Shown: positions 1-5,381 of the stretch, piece after piece | Position numbering within the stretch: the first letter of the stretch is position 1 | Layout of the letters: each line of letters opens with the position of its first letter | Assembly (NCBI GenBank): GCA_003505715.1 | Contig: DNXU01000097.1 | Span: forward strand, 1 to 5,381 | DNA length: 5,381 bases | Reading direction: 5' to 3' | From: Cyanobacteria bacterium UBA8803 | GTDB lineage: Bacteria > Cyanobacteriota > Cyanobacteriia > Cyanobacteriales > Coleofasciculaceae | The notes under the pieces: model-generated | What the model was told of the DNA's origin: nothing | Database searches by the model: none | Seen by the model: only the letters and a program-made list of their open reading frames with translations | Program-made: the position numbers and the translations under genes

Positions 1-28
1 CCCATCCCCCATCACCCATCACCCATTA
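1..28. repeat. Heptameric tandem repeat (STRR-like), at window edge
   Basis: Four consecutive 7-base units are visible: CCCATCC, CCCATCA, CCCATCA and CCCATTA, followed by a decayed CCCC. The array begins at the first base, so it probably continues to the left. Short tandemly repeated heptamers rich in C and A are well known in filamentous cyanobacteria and are usually intergenic. No coding role is apparent here. Confidence 0.8.
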
Positions 29-35
29 CCCCAAA

Positions 36-101
36 GATTACATTTAAGTTAAATTTTGTTAAATTATATAAAATACAGGTAAACATAGTCATATCAAGCG
101 C
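36..101 (+). promoter_or_regulatory. AT-rich upstream region, possible promoter of the pentapeptide gene
   Basis: The stretch after the heptamer array is strongly AT-rich and contains TATAAA at 67-72 (overlapping TAAAAT at 69-74), which would serve as a -10 element. The best -35 candidate at the right distance is the weak TTTAAG at 43-48. Placement before the pentapeptide gene fits a promoter. The elements are not distinctive enough to fix a start site, so this is a tentative call. Confidence 0.3.
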
Positions 102-218
102 ATGGGTCTAATCAGGAATGCCGCGACCGCTCGGTGTGGCAATTTCCTGGTTAACCGGACGCCTTCATATGAACCTCCTTATAAAATAATGCATACCAGA
201 TTGCCAGACTCTAAGACA

Positions 219-803
219 ATGGATACCAGCGAGCTGTTGGAGCGCTATGCAATGGGCGAGGGGGACTTCAGCGGCTTAGACCTACAGGAAGTTAACCTAA
301 ATGGAGTAGTCCTCAGTAGAGTCAACCTAGCTGGTACAAACTTAAGTCTTTCAGTCTTGCAAAATGCTCAGTTGAGTGAGGTGAACCTAGCCGATGCTAT
401 GTTGTGGCGTACTGACTTAAGGCGTGCTAATCTAGCGCTTGCTAACTTAAGCAAGGCAATTTTGATTCGAGCTAATCTGAGCCATGTTAATTTAAGAAAT
501 GCCTTTCTAACGCGCACAGACTTAAGATTAATTAACTTGCGCTATGCTGACTTGCGAGGAGCGGATTTGACAGGTGCCGACTTGCGCTACGCCGACTTGC
601 GGGGAGCCAACTTCACGGGAGCCAACTTGCGGAAAGTAGACTTGAGTGGAGCAAATCTCTCTGATGCTCAATTGGCTCAAGTGACCCTGACTGGAGCCGT
701 TATCCATCGAGCCAACCTGAACCATGCCCTCGTTGGTAGTGGAGTTTATAACCCAATCAAGCGTACTGGAAAAGCAGTACCAGACTATCAGGTAGTTAAT
801 TGA
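219..803 (+). CDS. Pentapeptide-repeat protein
   Basis: The protein has 194 residues from the chosen start. Residues 20-169 form 30 uninterrupted pentapeptides of the A(D/N)Lxx type, with Leu (rarely Phe or Ile) at the central position. This predicts a right-handed quadrilateral beta-helix of about 7.5 coils. A short polar head (MDTSELLERYAMGEGDFSG) precedes it and a 25-residue tail follows. There is no signal peptide or membrane segment, so it is probably cytoplasmic. Such proteins are abundant in cyanobacteria and mostly of unknown function; no partner domain is present to suggest one. The frame stays open upstream to ATG codons at 189 and 102, but the MDTSELLERY head looks like the usual beginning of this family, so 219 is preferred. 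None of the three starts has a good ribosome binding site. The family is certain; the start is moderately sure. Confidence 0.9.
   Translation: MDTSELLERYAMGEGDFSGLDLQEVNLNGVVLSRVNLAGTNLSLSVLQNAQLSEVNLADAMLWRTDLRRANLALANLSKAILIRANLSHVNLRNAFLTRTDLRLINLRYADLRGADLTGADLRYADLRGANFTGANLRKVDLSGANLSDAQLAQVTLTGAVIHRANLNHALVGSGVYNPIKRTGKAVPDYQVVN
537..626 (+). repeat. 45-bp tandem duplication inside the pentapeptide gene
   Basis: Bases 537-581 and 582-626 are adjacent, imperfect copies encoding LRYADLRGADLTGAD and LRYADLRGANFTGAN. Each copy is three pentapeptides. The near-identity at DNA level, compared with the more divergent repeats around it, suggests a fairly recent in-frame duplication that lengthened the helix by three-quarters of a coil. 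Confidence 0.75.
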
Positions 804-805
804 TC

Positions 806-811
806 TATAAT
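806..811 (+). promoter_or_regulatory. Perfect -10 hexamer, possible promoter for the IF-3 gene
   Basis: TATAAT lies just after the pentapeptide stop codon and about 95 bases ahead of the proposed IF-3 start. No convincing -35 box is found 16-18 bases upstream, which would fall inside the pentapeptide gene. If used, it would give a leader of roughly 85-90 bases. This rests on the hexamer and its position only. Confidence 0.3.
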
Positions 812-894
812 CAGGTTACTTGGTGCGATATGCTAAAGTTTCGGGGGGTCTGAAAGCCTTGAAATACTTGGCACAAAATAATTATTTAACGTTG

Positions 895-900
895 AAGAGG
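895..900 (+). promoter_or_regulatory. Ribosome binding site of the IF-3 gene
   Basis: AAGAGG is a good Shine-Dalgarno match. It sits 2, 5 and 8 bases ahead of the consecutive codons ATT (903), ATT (906) and ATC (909), and 59 bases ahead of the first ordinary start codon in this frame (TTG at 960). It therefore supports initiation at one of the non-canonical codons rather than at the TTG. Confidence 0.6.
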
Positions 901-905
901 GTATT

Positions 906-1394
906 ATTATCGCTAAGAAACAACTAATTAACCATCAAATCAAGTCCGATCAAGTCCTTTTGATTGACCATGAGAACAACAATCGTGGTTTAATCAATAC
1001 CTATGAGGCTCTACAACTAGCTGAGAAGGCAGGACTCGATCTTGTGGTGGTTTCCGAGAGCAAGGATGTTCCAGTAGCTAAGATTCTAGACTACGGCAAA
1101 CATCAGTACCAACAGAAAAAACGTCAGCGCCAGAGCGCTAAACCAACGGTAAAGGAAGTTCAGCTCCGTCCCAACATTGGTGAGTCTGACTACGCCCTAC
1201 GCATCGAGAGAGCCATCCAATGGTTGGTTAAGGGCGATTCAGTTAAATTTCAGATTCGATTACGGGGTCGAGAACATCAACATCGGGAACTGGCGATCAA
1301 ACTACTAGACCGTGTTGTAGCTGACCTGGGTCAAAATGGTAAAGTCCAGTCGTTCGATCAGCGTTCACTGATTGTTCAGGTCATTCCCGCCTAG
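906..1394 (+). CDS. infC: Translation initiation factor IF-3 family protein, non-canonical ATT start
   Basis: IF-3 binds the 30S subunit, prevents premature 50S joining and checks the start codon and initiator tRNA. From ATT at 906 the product is 162 residues. The N-domain begins QLINHQI (6-12) and VLLIDHENNNRGL; the IF-3 signature region KILDYGKHQYQQKK is at 59-72, with His where the family pattern expects a hydrophobic residue or Ser. A basic linker follows, then the C-domain from KEVQLRPNIG (83-92) with GDSVKFQIRLRGRE (110-123). Both domains are complete. The frame is closed upstream by TAA at 879-881, and there is no ATG, GTG or TTG before TTG at 960. Starting there would delete the conserved first strand (QLINHQI), so a start at 903, 906 or 909 is inferred; 906 fits the binding site best. 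AUU is the classic autoregulatory start of infC in enterobacteria. The divergent C-domain suggests a second, cyanobacterial IF-3 paralogue rather than the housekeeping copy. Confidence 0.88.
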   Translation: MIAKKQLINHQIKSDQVLLIDHENNNRGLINTYEALQLAEKAGLDLVVVSESKDVPVAKILDYGKHQYQQKKRQRQSAKPTVKEVQLRPNIGESDYALRIERAIQWLVKGDSVKFQIRLRGREHQHRELAIKLLDRVVADLGQNGKVQSFDQRSLIVQVIPA

Positions 1395-1484
1395 CAATTT
1401 TCTGGGGTTGGGGGAGCAATTTGTACTCGGTACAGAAGGCTCAGGAATTCTCTGTGATGACCATGAATTAGCCCTACCCCTACC

Positions 1485-1512
1485 CCCTCTCTCCCAAGGT
1501 TGGGAGAGGGGG
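1485..1512. repeat. GC-rich palindromic intergenic repeat (hairpin)
   Basis: Bases 1489-1497 (CTCTCCCAA) pair perfectly with 1500-1508 (TTGGGAGAG). The stem extends outward through one T-G wobble and three further C-G pairs to 1485 and 1512, about 13 pairs in all with a very tight loop. It sits in the 176-base gap between the IF-3 and Omp85 genes, in a pyrimidine-rich context (CCCTACCCCTACCCCC). Similar CCCTCTCCCAA palindromes are common between cyanobacterial genes. No T-run follows, so a classical intrinsic terminator is unlikely, though it could slow polymerase or block RNA decay. Confidence 0.75.
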
Positions 1513-1560
1513 AGCAGAACTCTAGTTACCAATTCGGAATATAGTAGAGGCACTGGTATT

Positions 1561-1564
1561 GAGG
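1561..1564 (+). promoter_or_regulatory. Ribosome binding site deciding the Omp85 start
   Basis: GAGG lies six bases before ATG at 1571. A longer reading frame could begin at TTG 1559, but that codon overlaps this binding site, so ATG 1571 is chosen. Confidence 0.6.
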
Positions 1565-1570
1565 CTTGAT

Positions 1571-3184
1571 ATGCTCTACCGTAAGTGGTCTCACCTCATT
1601 CTCTCCTTAGTAGTAGCTTGGGGAGGTACAAACCTATTTTTGGCCGCATCCAGTTGGGGACAGGTGACATCCACAGTTCCCTCATCGCCAAGCCAGCATC
1701 CTTTAGTTATAGATGACAATCCCTCTCCCCAAACTGTTGAGCAAGAAAGCTCTCCAGTTAAGTATGGCTCGTTTGTCAATAGTGAAGGTTTGGAGGTAGA
1801 GAGGCGATCGCAACAACTACCACAGGCAGATAAGGGGACTGATTTAGGCCAGAGGGCGAACTTATCTCAGACCTATTATGGGGAAATCGGGGGTATTATT
1901 GCTGATATCCAAGTGCGTTTTGTGAATGAAGAGGGTCAGCTAACACCCGGACGCACTCAACCCTTCATCATTACGCGGGAGTTTGACCTCCAACCAGGGG
2001 ATGTTTATCGCAGCGAACTAGCACAACAGGGTTTGCAGCGAGTTAGAGATTTAGAGATTGTGAAACAGGCGCAGCTTTCGGTGGAACCAACTGCGCAACC
2101 CAACCGGGTAGTAATGGTTATCACCGTTGAGGAGCGCTCTTCCTTTAGAGTTACCGCATTTCCAGGGTCAACTAGAGCTAAGGGGGTCTATGGAGTTTTG
2201 CATTTAGAGGAGCGTAATTTAGGAGGCAATGACCAAAACTTAGCCTTGGCGCTGGAGGGGGGTGAAAGAACTCTAGGGTTCGATCTCAGCTTCACCGATC
2301 CCTGGATTGCTGGTGACCCTCTGCGTACAGGTTACACCGTTGGCGTCTTCAACCAGCGTTCCCCTTCCCTAGTTTTTATCGGTGGCGATCGCGATGTTGA
2401 CCTCCCCAATGGCAATACCCCTTGGGTGCATCGCTTGGGAGGTGGGGGTGAAATTTTCCGTCCCATTACACCCGATTTAAAGGTGGGGGTAGGATTATCG
2501 TACCAGCGAGTTTCTATCCGCGATCAGGCGTTTACCAACCGGGTGCAACCCGTCGATGAATTGGGTAATCCTTTAAGTTTTAGCGATCGCGGTCAAGACG
2601 ATCTACTAACCGTAAATCTCTCAGCGAGCCAAGATCGGCGGGATGATGAAGACTACCCGACCCAAGGCTCTAAACTTGAGGTAGGGATGGATCAGTCGAT
2701 ACCTGTAGGTCTGGGTAATATCCTCTTTAATCGGTTGACAGGCAGTTACACGCAATACTTGCCCCTTGAGGTCTTCAACTTCACCTCTCAGCCCGACATC
2801 TTGGTATTTAATTTCCAAGCAGGCACGACCATCGGGGAGTTACCGCCTTACGAAGCCTTTAGCCTAGGTGGTGGCAGTTCAGTGCGAGGCTACAAGAGTG
2901 GCGATGTTGGTGCGGGTCGCTCGTTTATTCAAGCTACTGCCGAGTATCGTTTTCCCGTATTTACCTGGTTAGGTGGAACTGTATTTGCCGACTATGCAAC
3001 CGATCTTGGCTCCGGAGATACAGTTCCTGGGGAACCTGGAGAAGTGCGGGATAAACCCGGTAGTGGTTTTGGCTATGGCGTGGGAGTGCGCGTCCGTTCG
3101 CCCTTTGGACCCGTGCGCGTTGATTTTGGTTTAAACGATCAGGGCGATAGTCAAGTTCACTTTGGCGTGGGCGAACGTTTTTGA
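1571..3184 (+). CDS. Short Omp85/BamA-like outer-membrane protein with a single POTRA domain
   Basis: Omp85 proteins insert or translocate proteins at the outer membrane. The 537-residue product starts with a signal peptide (LILSLVVAW core, likely cut near residues 26-31). A Ser/Pro/Gln-rich low-complexity linker runs to about residue 100. One POTRA-like domain follows at about 108-188 (hydrophobic strand GGIIADIQVRF, then REFDLQPGDVYRSELAQQGLQRVRDLEI, then NRVVMVITVEE), and then a barrel to the end. Barrel hallmarks are FTDPW at 241-245, VRGY at 438-441 (the conserved loop-6 motif) and a final strand VHFGVGERF ending in Phe, the usual sorting signal. Main cyanobacterial Omp85 proteins are around 800 residues with three POTRAs, so this is a shorter paralogue; its substrate cannot be told from sequence. 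It may head a transcript with the next two genes. The family assignment is firm; BamA-like versus another Omp85 subgroup is open. Confidence 0.92.
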   Translation: MLYRKWSHLILSLVVAWGGTNLFLAASSWGQVTSTVPSSPSQHPLVIDDNPSPQTVEQESSPVKYGSFVNSEGLEVERRSQQLPQADKGTDLGQRANLSQTYYGEIGGIIADIQVRFVNEEGQLTPGRTQPFIITREFDLQPGDVYRSELAQQGLQRVRDLEIVKQAQLSVEPTAQPNRVVMVITVEERSSFRVTAFPGSTRAKGVYGVLHLEERNLGGNDQNLALALEGGERTLGFDLSFTDPWIAGDPLRTGYTVGVFNQRSPSLVFIGGDRDVDLPNGNTPWVHRLGGGGEIFRPITPDLKVGVGLSYQRVSIRDQAFTNRVQPVDELGNPLSFSDRGQDDLLTVNLSASQDRRDDEDYPTQGSKLEVGMDQSIPVGLGNILFNRLTGSYTQYLPLEVFNFTSQPDILVFNFQAGTTIGELPPYEAFSLGGGSSVRGYKSGDVGAGRSFIQATAEYRFPVFTWLGGTVFADYATDLGSGDTVPGEPGEVRDKPGSGFGYGVGVRVRSPFGPVRVDFGLNDQGDSQVHFGVGERF

Positions 3185-3223
3185 ACCTCTATTAGTAGGG
3201 TGTGTTATGCGGTTTTACCCCTC

Positions 3224-3661
3224 ATGAACCAAATAACGCTAAAAGTAGTTAATTATGCCGAACACTCGGCAGAAATTCAGTTAGTCAGAATTCAAGTATT
3301 TCAGGTTGAACAAGGAGTTGACCCAGCTTTAGAATTTGATGGCAAAGATGAAATTGCCGAACATATCTTGGCTTATGTGAACGAGCGACCAGTGGGAACT
3401 ACCCGAATTAGATATCTGGATCGTCAAACGGTTAAGATAGAAAGGCTGGCTGTTTTAGCCGCTGCCAGAGGTCAAGGAATTGGTAAGCAGCTAATGGTTA
3501 AGGCGTTAGAGGTGGCCGCAGATAACAAGATGAAAGAAGTTATCGTTCACGCCCAAGAATACGTGAAAGGCTTCTATCAACAGCTTGGCTTTGAGCAAGT
3601 AGGAGAGGGTTTTGCGGAAGCTGGTATTGGTCATGTAAAGATGAGGAAGCAATTCAGATAA
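3224..3661 (+). CDS. GNAT family N-acetyltransferase
   Basis: The 145-residue product is a single GNAT domain, which transfers an acetyl group from acetyl-CoA to an amine. Motif A is clear at residues 74-91, with RGQGIG at 82-87 forming the pyrophosphate-binding loop. Motif B follows with HAQEYVKGFYQQLGF (109-123). The tail EAGIGHVKM (132-140), together with FQVEQGVDPALEFDG near the start (26-40), resembles the ElaA/YjcF subgroup, whose substrates are poorly known. The protein is soluble, with no signal peptide. The frame is open to GTG 3200, but MNQITLKVVNY at 3224 gives the normal GNAT length, and the extra eight residues do not look like domain sequence. No good ribosome binding site is seen at either start. 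It lies 39 bases after the Omp85 stop and 14 before the next gene, so co-transcription is likely. Confidence 0.9.
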   Translation: MNQITLKVVNYAEHSAEIQLVRIQVFQVEQGVDPALEFDGKDEIAEHILAYVNERPVGTTRIRYLDRQTVKIERLAVLAAARGQGIGKQLMVKALEVAADNKMKEVIVHAQEYVKGFYQQLGFEQVGEGFAEAGIGHVKMRKQFR

Positions 3662-3675
3662 CCCAGCCTGATTCC

Positions 3676-5381
3676 GTGTCCCAGATAGATAAACCTAAAC
3701 AGTGCAAAAATTTACTGAGCCTTTGGCTTATATGGCTAGCGGCAGCTTTGTGCGATCGCCTCTGGTTTGCTCTCGATCGCTCTGTCCCAGCTTGGGATCA
3801 GGCAGATTACCTAACTGGCACGTTGAACTACTGGCAAGCGTTGCAGCACCCTCAATGGTTCTCCGGAGCCTGGTGGATGAGTTTTTGGCAACTCTCATCC
3901 AAAATACCGCCTTTTACCTATATTGCAACTGCTATTGTCCAAAATATCTTTGGTCGGGGGCCAGACCAAGCTACCCTAGTCCTGCTATTATTTAGTGCCA
4001 TTCTCCTCAGCTCAGTCTATGGTTTAGGTGTTCTGCTATTTAGCAGTCGAGTAGGTTTATGGGCTGCTGGGTTAACGGTCCTATTGCCGGGACTCTATCG
4101 CTATCGGGTTGAGTTTCTTCTAGATTATCCCCTCACCGCAGTAGTTACCCTAACTTTCTTTTGTCTCACCCTCTGGCGCAACCAAGGTTTGAAGGTACAG
4201 AACTCCAGCGAAAGCCCCCCAACTTTGGGGGGAACTAGACTAGGGCGGCAAGAATTTGCCAAATTACTTTCCTTGTTGAGTCTTACTTTGGGGTTGGCGC
4301 TGATGGTCAAGCAAACAGCGCTATTGTTTCTAGTGATACCTCTGTTGTGGTTGATGGGAGATACCATCCGCCGTCGCTACTGGGGGCGTCTGGCTCAGTT
4401 GTTGGGAGGCTTGTGCTTATCGGTATTAGTGTGGGGGCCTTGGTATCGTATTAACTGGCTGTTGATTTTGACCTCTGGCAAACGGGCAACTCTGGATTCG
4501 GCGATCGCAGAAGGTGACCCACCTCTCCACAGCTTGGATGCCTGGATTTACTACTGGAAAATCTTACCTTATCTGGTGTCTTGGCCTCTGTTATTGGTGC
4601 CTATTGTTGGGTTGATTATCTATGGGAGGAAGAAAGGGAGAGAAAAGGCAATTCATCCCTCTACCTTTTCCGCTTTCAGTTGGCTAGCTGTCTTTTGGAT
4701 CGGCGGTTATCTGCTTTGTTCCTTGAATATCAATAAAGATGCCCGCTATATCCTGCCTCTTTTACCAGTGTTATCTCTTGTTTTAGCCTATGGCTTAACC
4801 CAATGGCAAGGTCGCTGGAGGAAAAGCATTCGCTGGGGTACAGTAGGTCTGGCGTCACTGCTGATGGTGTTGAATCTGTTTCCTCTGGGAGGACATTTTT
4901 TAACTCAAATCCTTTCTCCCCGTGTCCAGCATTTACCTTACCTGTTAGGTCAATGGCCTCACGCTCAGGTTATTGAAGAAATTATCCAGACTTCTCCTTA
5001 CTTGCGCACCACCTTGGGCGTATTGCCTTCCACTCCCGAAATTAATCAGCACAATTTAAATTACTATGGCGCTTTGCACAATTTCCAAGTTTACGGGCGT
5101 CAGGTAGGAACCCGCAACAAACAACTCAAGCAAGATGCGCGATCGCTTTCCTGGTTCCTGACTAAAACTGGCGAGCAGGGTTCCGTTCCCGAAGCTCAAG
5201 CGGCTATGGTTCAAGAAATCGAACAAGGCAATGATTTCCAGTTACATAAAACTTGGAACTTACCAGATCGAAGCACGCTCAAGCTTTACCACCGCCGCCA
5301 ACCCCCAATTGAGGTAGAATACCCCGCCCAACTCCCCACTCCCCACTCCCCACTCCCCATTAAGTTAGATCGGGTCATCCT
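3676..5381 (+). CDS. GT39/ArnT-like multi-pass membrane glycosyltransferase, 3' end outside window
   Basis: The frame is open from GTG 3676 to the window end, giving 568 residues without a stop. The family moves a sugar or related group from a polyprenyl-phosphate donor to an acceptor on the outer face of the membrane. Near the N-terminus, a first membrane segment (about 12-32) is followed by VPAWDQADYLTG; Asp41 is in the place of the catalytic acidic residue of the first outer loop. SSKIPPFTYI (74-83) matches the KxPP motif, and LLDYPLTAV (148-156), VKQTA (211-215) and NKDARYILPLLP (353-364) are further family hallmarks. About ten hydrophobic segments run to residue 405, followed by a soluble C-terminal domain. 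GTG is the only usual start between the previous gene's stop and the first membrane segment; no binding site is seen, so coupling to the upstream gene is likely. Two repeat elements are embedded in frame (codons 180-186 and 552-561). The exact donor and acceptor are unknown. Confidence 0.88.
   Translation, partial: MSQIDKPKQCKNLLSLWLIWLAAALCDRLWFALDRSVPAWDQADYLTGTLNYWQALQHPQWFSGAWWMSFWQLSSKIPPFTYIATAIVQNIFGRGPDQATLVLLLFSAILLSSVYGLGVLLFSSRVGLWAAGLTVLLPGLYRYRVEFLLDYPLTAVVTLTFFCLTLWRNQGLKVQNSSESPPTLGGTRLGRQEFAKLLSLLSLTLGLALMVKQTALLFLVIPLLWLMGDTIRRRYWGRLAQLLGGLCLSVLVWGPWYRINWLLILTSGKRATLDSAIAEGDPPLHSLDAWIYYWKILPYLVSWPLLLVPIVGLIIYGRKKGREKAIHPSTFSAFSWLAVFWIGGYLLCSLNINKDARYILPLLPVLSLVLAYGLTQWQGRWRKSIRWGTVGLASLLMVLNLFPLGGHFLTQILSPRVQHLPYLLGQWPHAQVIEEIIQTSPYLRTTLGVLPSTPEINQHNLNYYGALHNFQVYGRQVGTRNKQLKQDARSLSWFLTKTGEQGSVPEAQAAMVQEIEQGNDFQLHKTWNLPDRSTLKLYHRRQPPIEVEYPAQLPTPHSPLPIKLDRVI
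4215..4232. repeat. GC palindrome inside the glycosyltransferase gene
   Basis: CCCCCCAA (4215-4222) and TTGGGGGG (4225-4232) form a perfect 8-bp inverted repeat with a 2-base spacer. It resembles the CCCC-AACTTT-GGGG palindromes that are frequent between cyanobacterial genes, but here it is translated as part of residues 180-186 (SPPTLGG), in a polar loop between two membrane segments. Confidence 0.75.
5331..5358. repeat. Heptameric tandem repeat (ACTCCCC x4) inside the glycosyltransferase gene
   Basis: Four perfect copies of ACTCCCC are followed by ATTAAG. The reading frame passes straight through, giving residues around QLPTPHSPLPIKL (552-564). Because 7 is not a multiple of 3, each unit is read in a different phase, and adding or losing one unit would shift the frame. 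The unit is of the same C-rich heptamer class as the array at the left edge of the window. Confidence 0.9.

Larger units (their letters stand above)
1804..5146. repeat. Six HIP1 octamers (GCGATCGC)
   Basis: Copies are at 1804-1811, 2385-2392 and 2583-2590 (Omp85 gene), and at 3752-3759, 4501-4508 and 5139-5146 (glycosyltransferase gene). HIP1 is the highly over-represented palindrome of many cyanobacterial genomes and supports the taxonomic call. None occurs in the first 1800 bases or in the GNAT gene. Confidence 0.9.

Noticed and set aside
151..180. Minus-strand Shine-Dalgarno AAGGAGG (within 172-180) followed at good spacing by ATG (168-166)
   Set aside because: The frame closes after five codons (MKASG), so no gene is supported. 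It is probably coincidence, though it adds to doubt that 102-218 is coding on the + strand.
102..218. 39-residue N-terminal extension of the pentapeptide protein from ATG 102
   Set aside because: The extension has no recognisable family features and no ribosome binding site, while the family-like head begins at 219. It remains possible.
528..725. Minus-strand open frame within the pentapeptide gene
   Set aside because: It is a shadow of the repeat codons, giving a monotonous VGSxQVG pattern with no independent start signal.
830..853. Short upstream reading frame (ATG, 7 codons) in the IF-3 leader
   Set aside because: It has no ribosome binding site and no attenuator-like structure, so the signal is too weak to call a leader peptide.
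859..888. TTGAAA with TTATTT/TATTTA as a promoter for the IF-3 gene
   Set aside because: The -10 match is poor, and transcription would begin on or next to the ribosome binding site, leaving no room for it.
1372..1569. Open frames on both strands across the IF-3/Omp85 gap
   Set aside because: They are driven by the low-complexity palindromic repeat, with no protein family features.
3702..3995. 97-residue frame starting at GTG 3702
   Set aside because: It lies in the wrong frame over the start of the glycosyltransferase gene, whose frame shows clear GT39 motifs; the product has no recognisable domain.
4125..4367. Minus-strand 80-residue frame
   Set aside because: It is opposite the glycosyltransferase coding sequence and lacks a start signal or recognisable domain.

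Overview
The window looks like chromosomal DNA from a cyanobacterium, probably a filamentous one. Three signs point there. The HIP1 octamer GCGATCGC occurs six times between 1804 and 5146, where chance would give about 0.1. Heptameric tandem repeats of the STRR kind sit at both ends. The gene content also fits: a pentapeptide-repeat protein, a short Omp85 barrel ending in Phe, and a GT39-like membrane glycosyltransferase. No mobile-element gene, CRISPR array, defence system, tRNA or rRNA was seen.

All five supported genes lie on the + strand. From left to right they are: a heptamer array (1-28) and an AT-rich upstream region; a pentapeptide-repeat protein (219-803); an IF-3 family protein that appears to start at a non-canonical ATT codon near 906 (to 1394); a spacer with a strong GC-rich hairpin (1485-1512); a signal-peptide-bearing Omp85/BamA-like outer-membrane protein with one recognisable POTRA domain (1571-3184); a GNAT acetyltransferase (3224-3661); and a GT39/ArnT-like multi-pass membrane glycosyltransferase (3676 to the window end, still open). 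The last gene is easy to miss because it starts at GTG and has no stop inside the window.

The Omp85, GNAT and glycosyltransferase genes are separated by only 39 and 14 bases and may be one transcript. An envelope theme (outer-membrane assembly plus sugar transfer from a lipid carrier) is plausible for this half, but nothing in the sequence proves that the proteins act together. The IF-3 gene has its own leader and is set apart from the Omp85 gene by the hairpin. The pentapeptide gene looks independent.

The most notable points are the AUU-type start of the IF-3 gene, which parallels the classic infC start, and two low-complexity repeat elements carried in frame inside the glycosyltransferase gene: a GC palindrome at 4215-4232 and a four-copy heptamer array at 5331-5358. 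Otherwise the region looks like ordinary cyanobacterial chromosome, and no new multi-gene system is evident.
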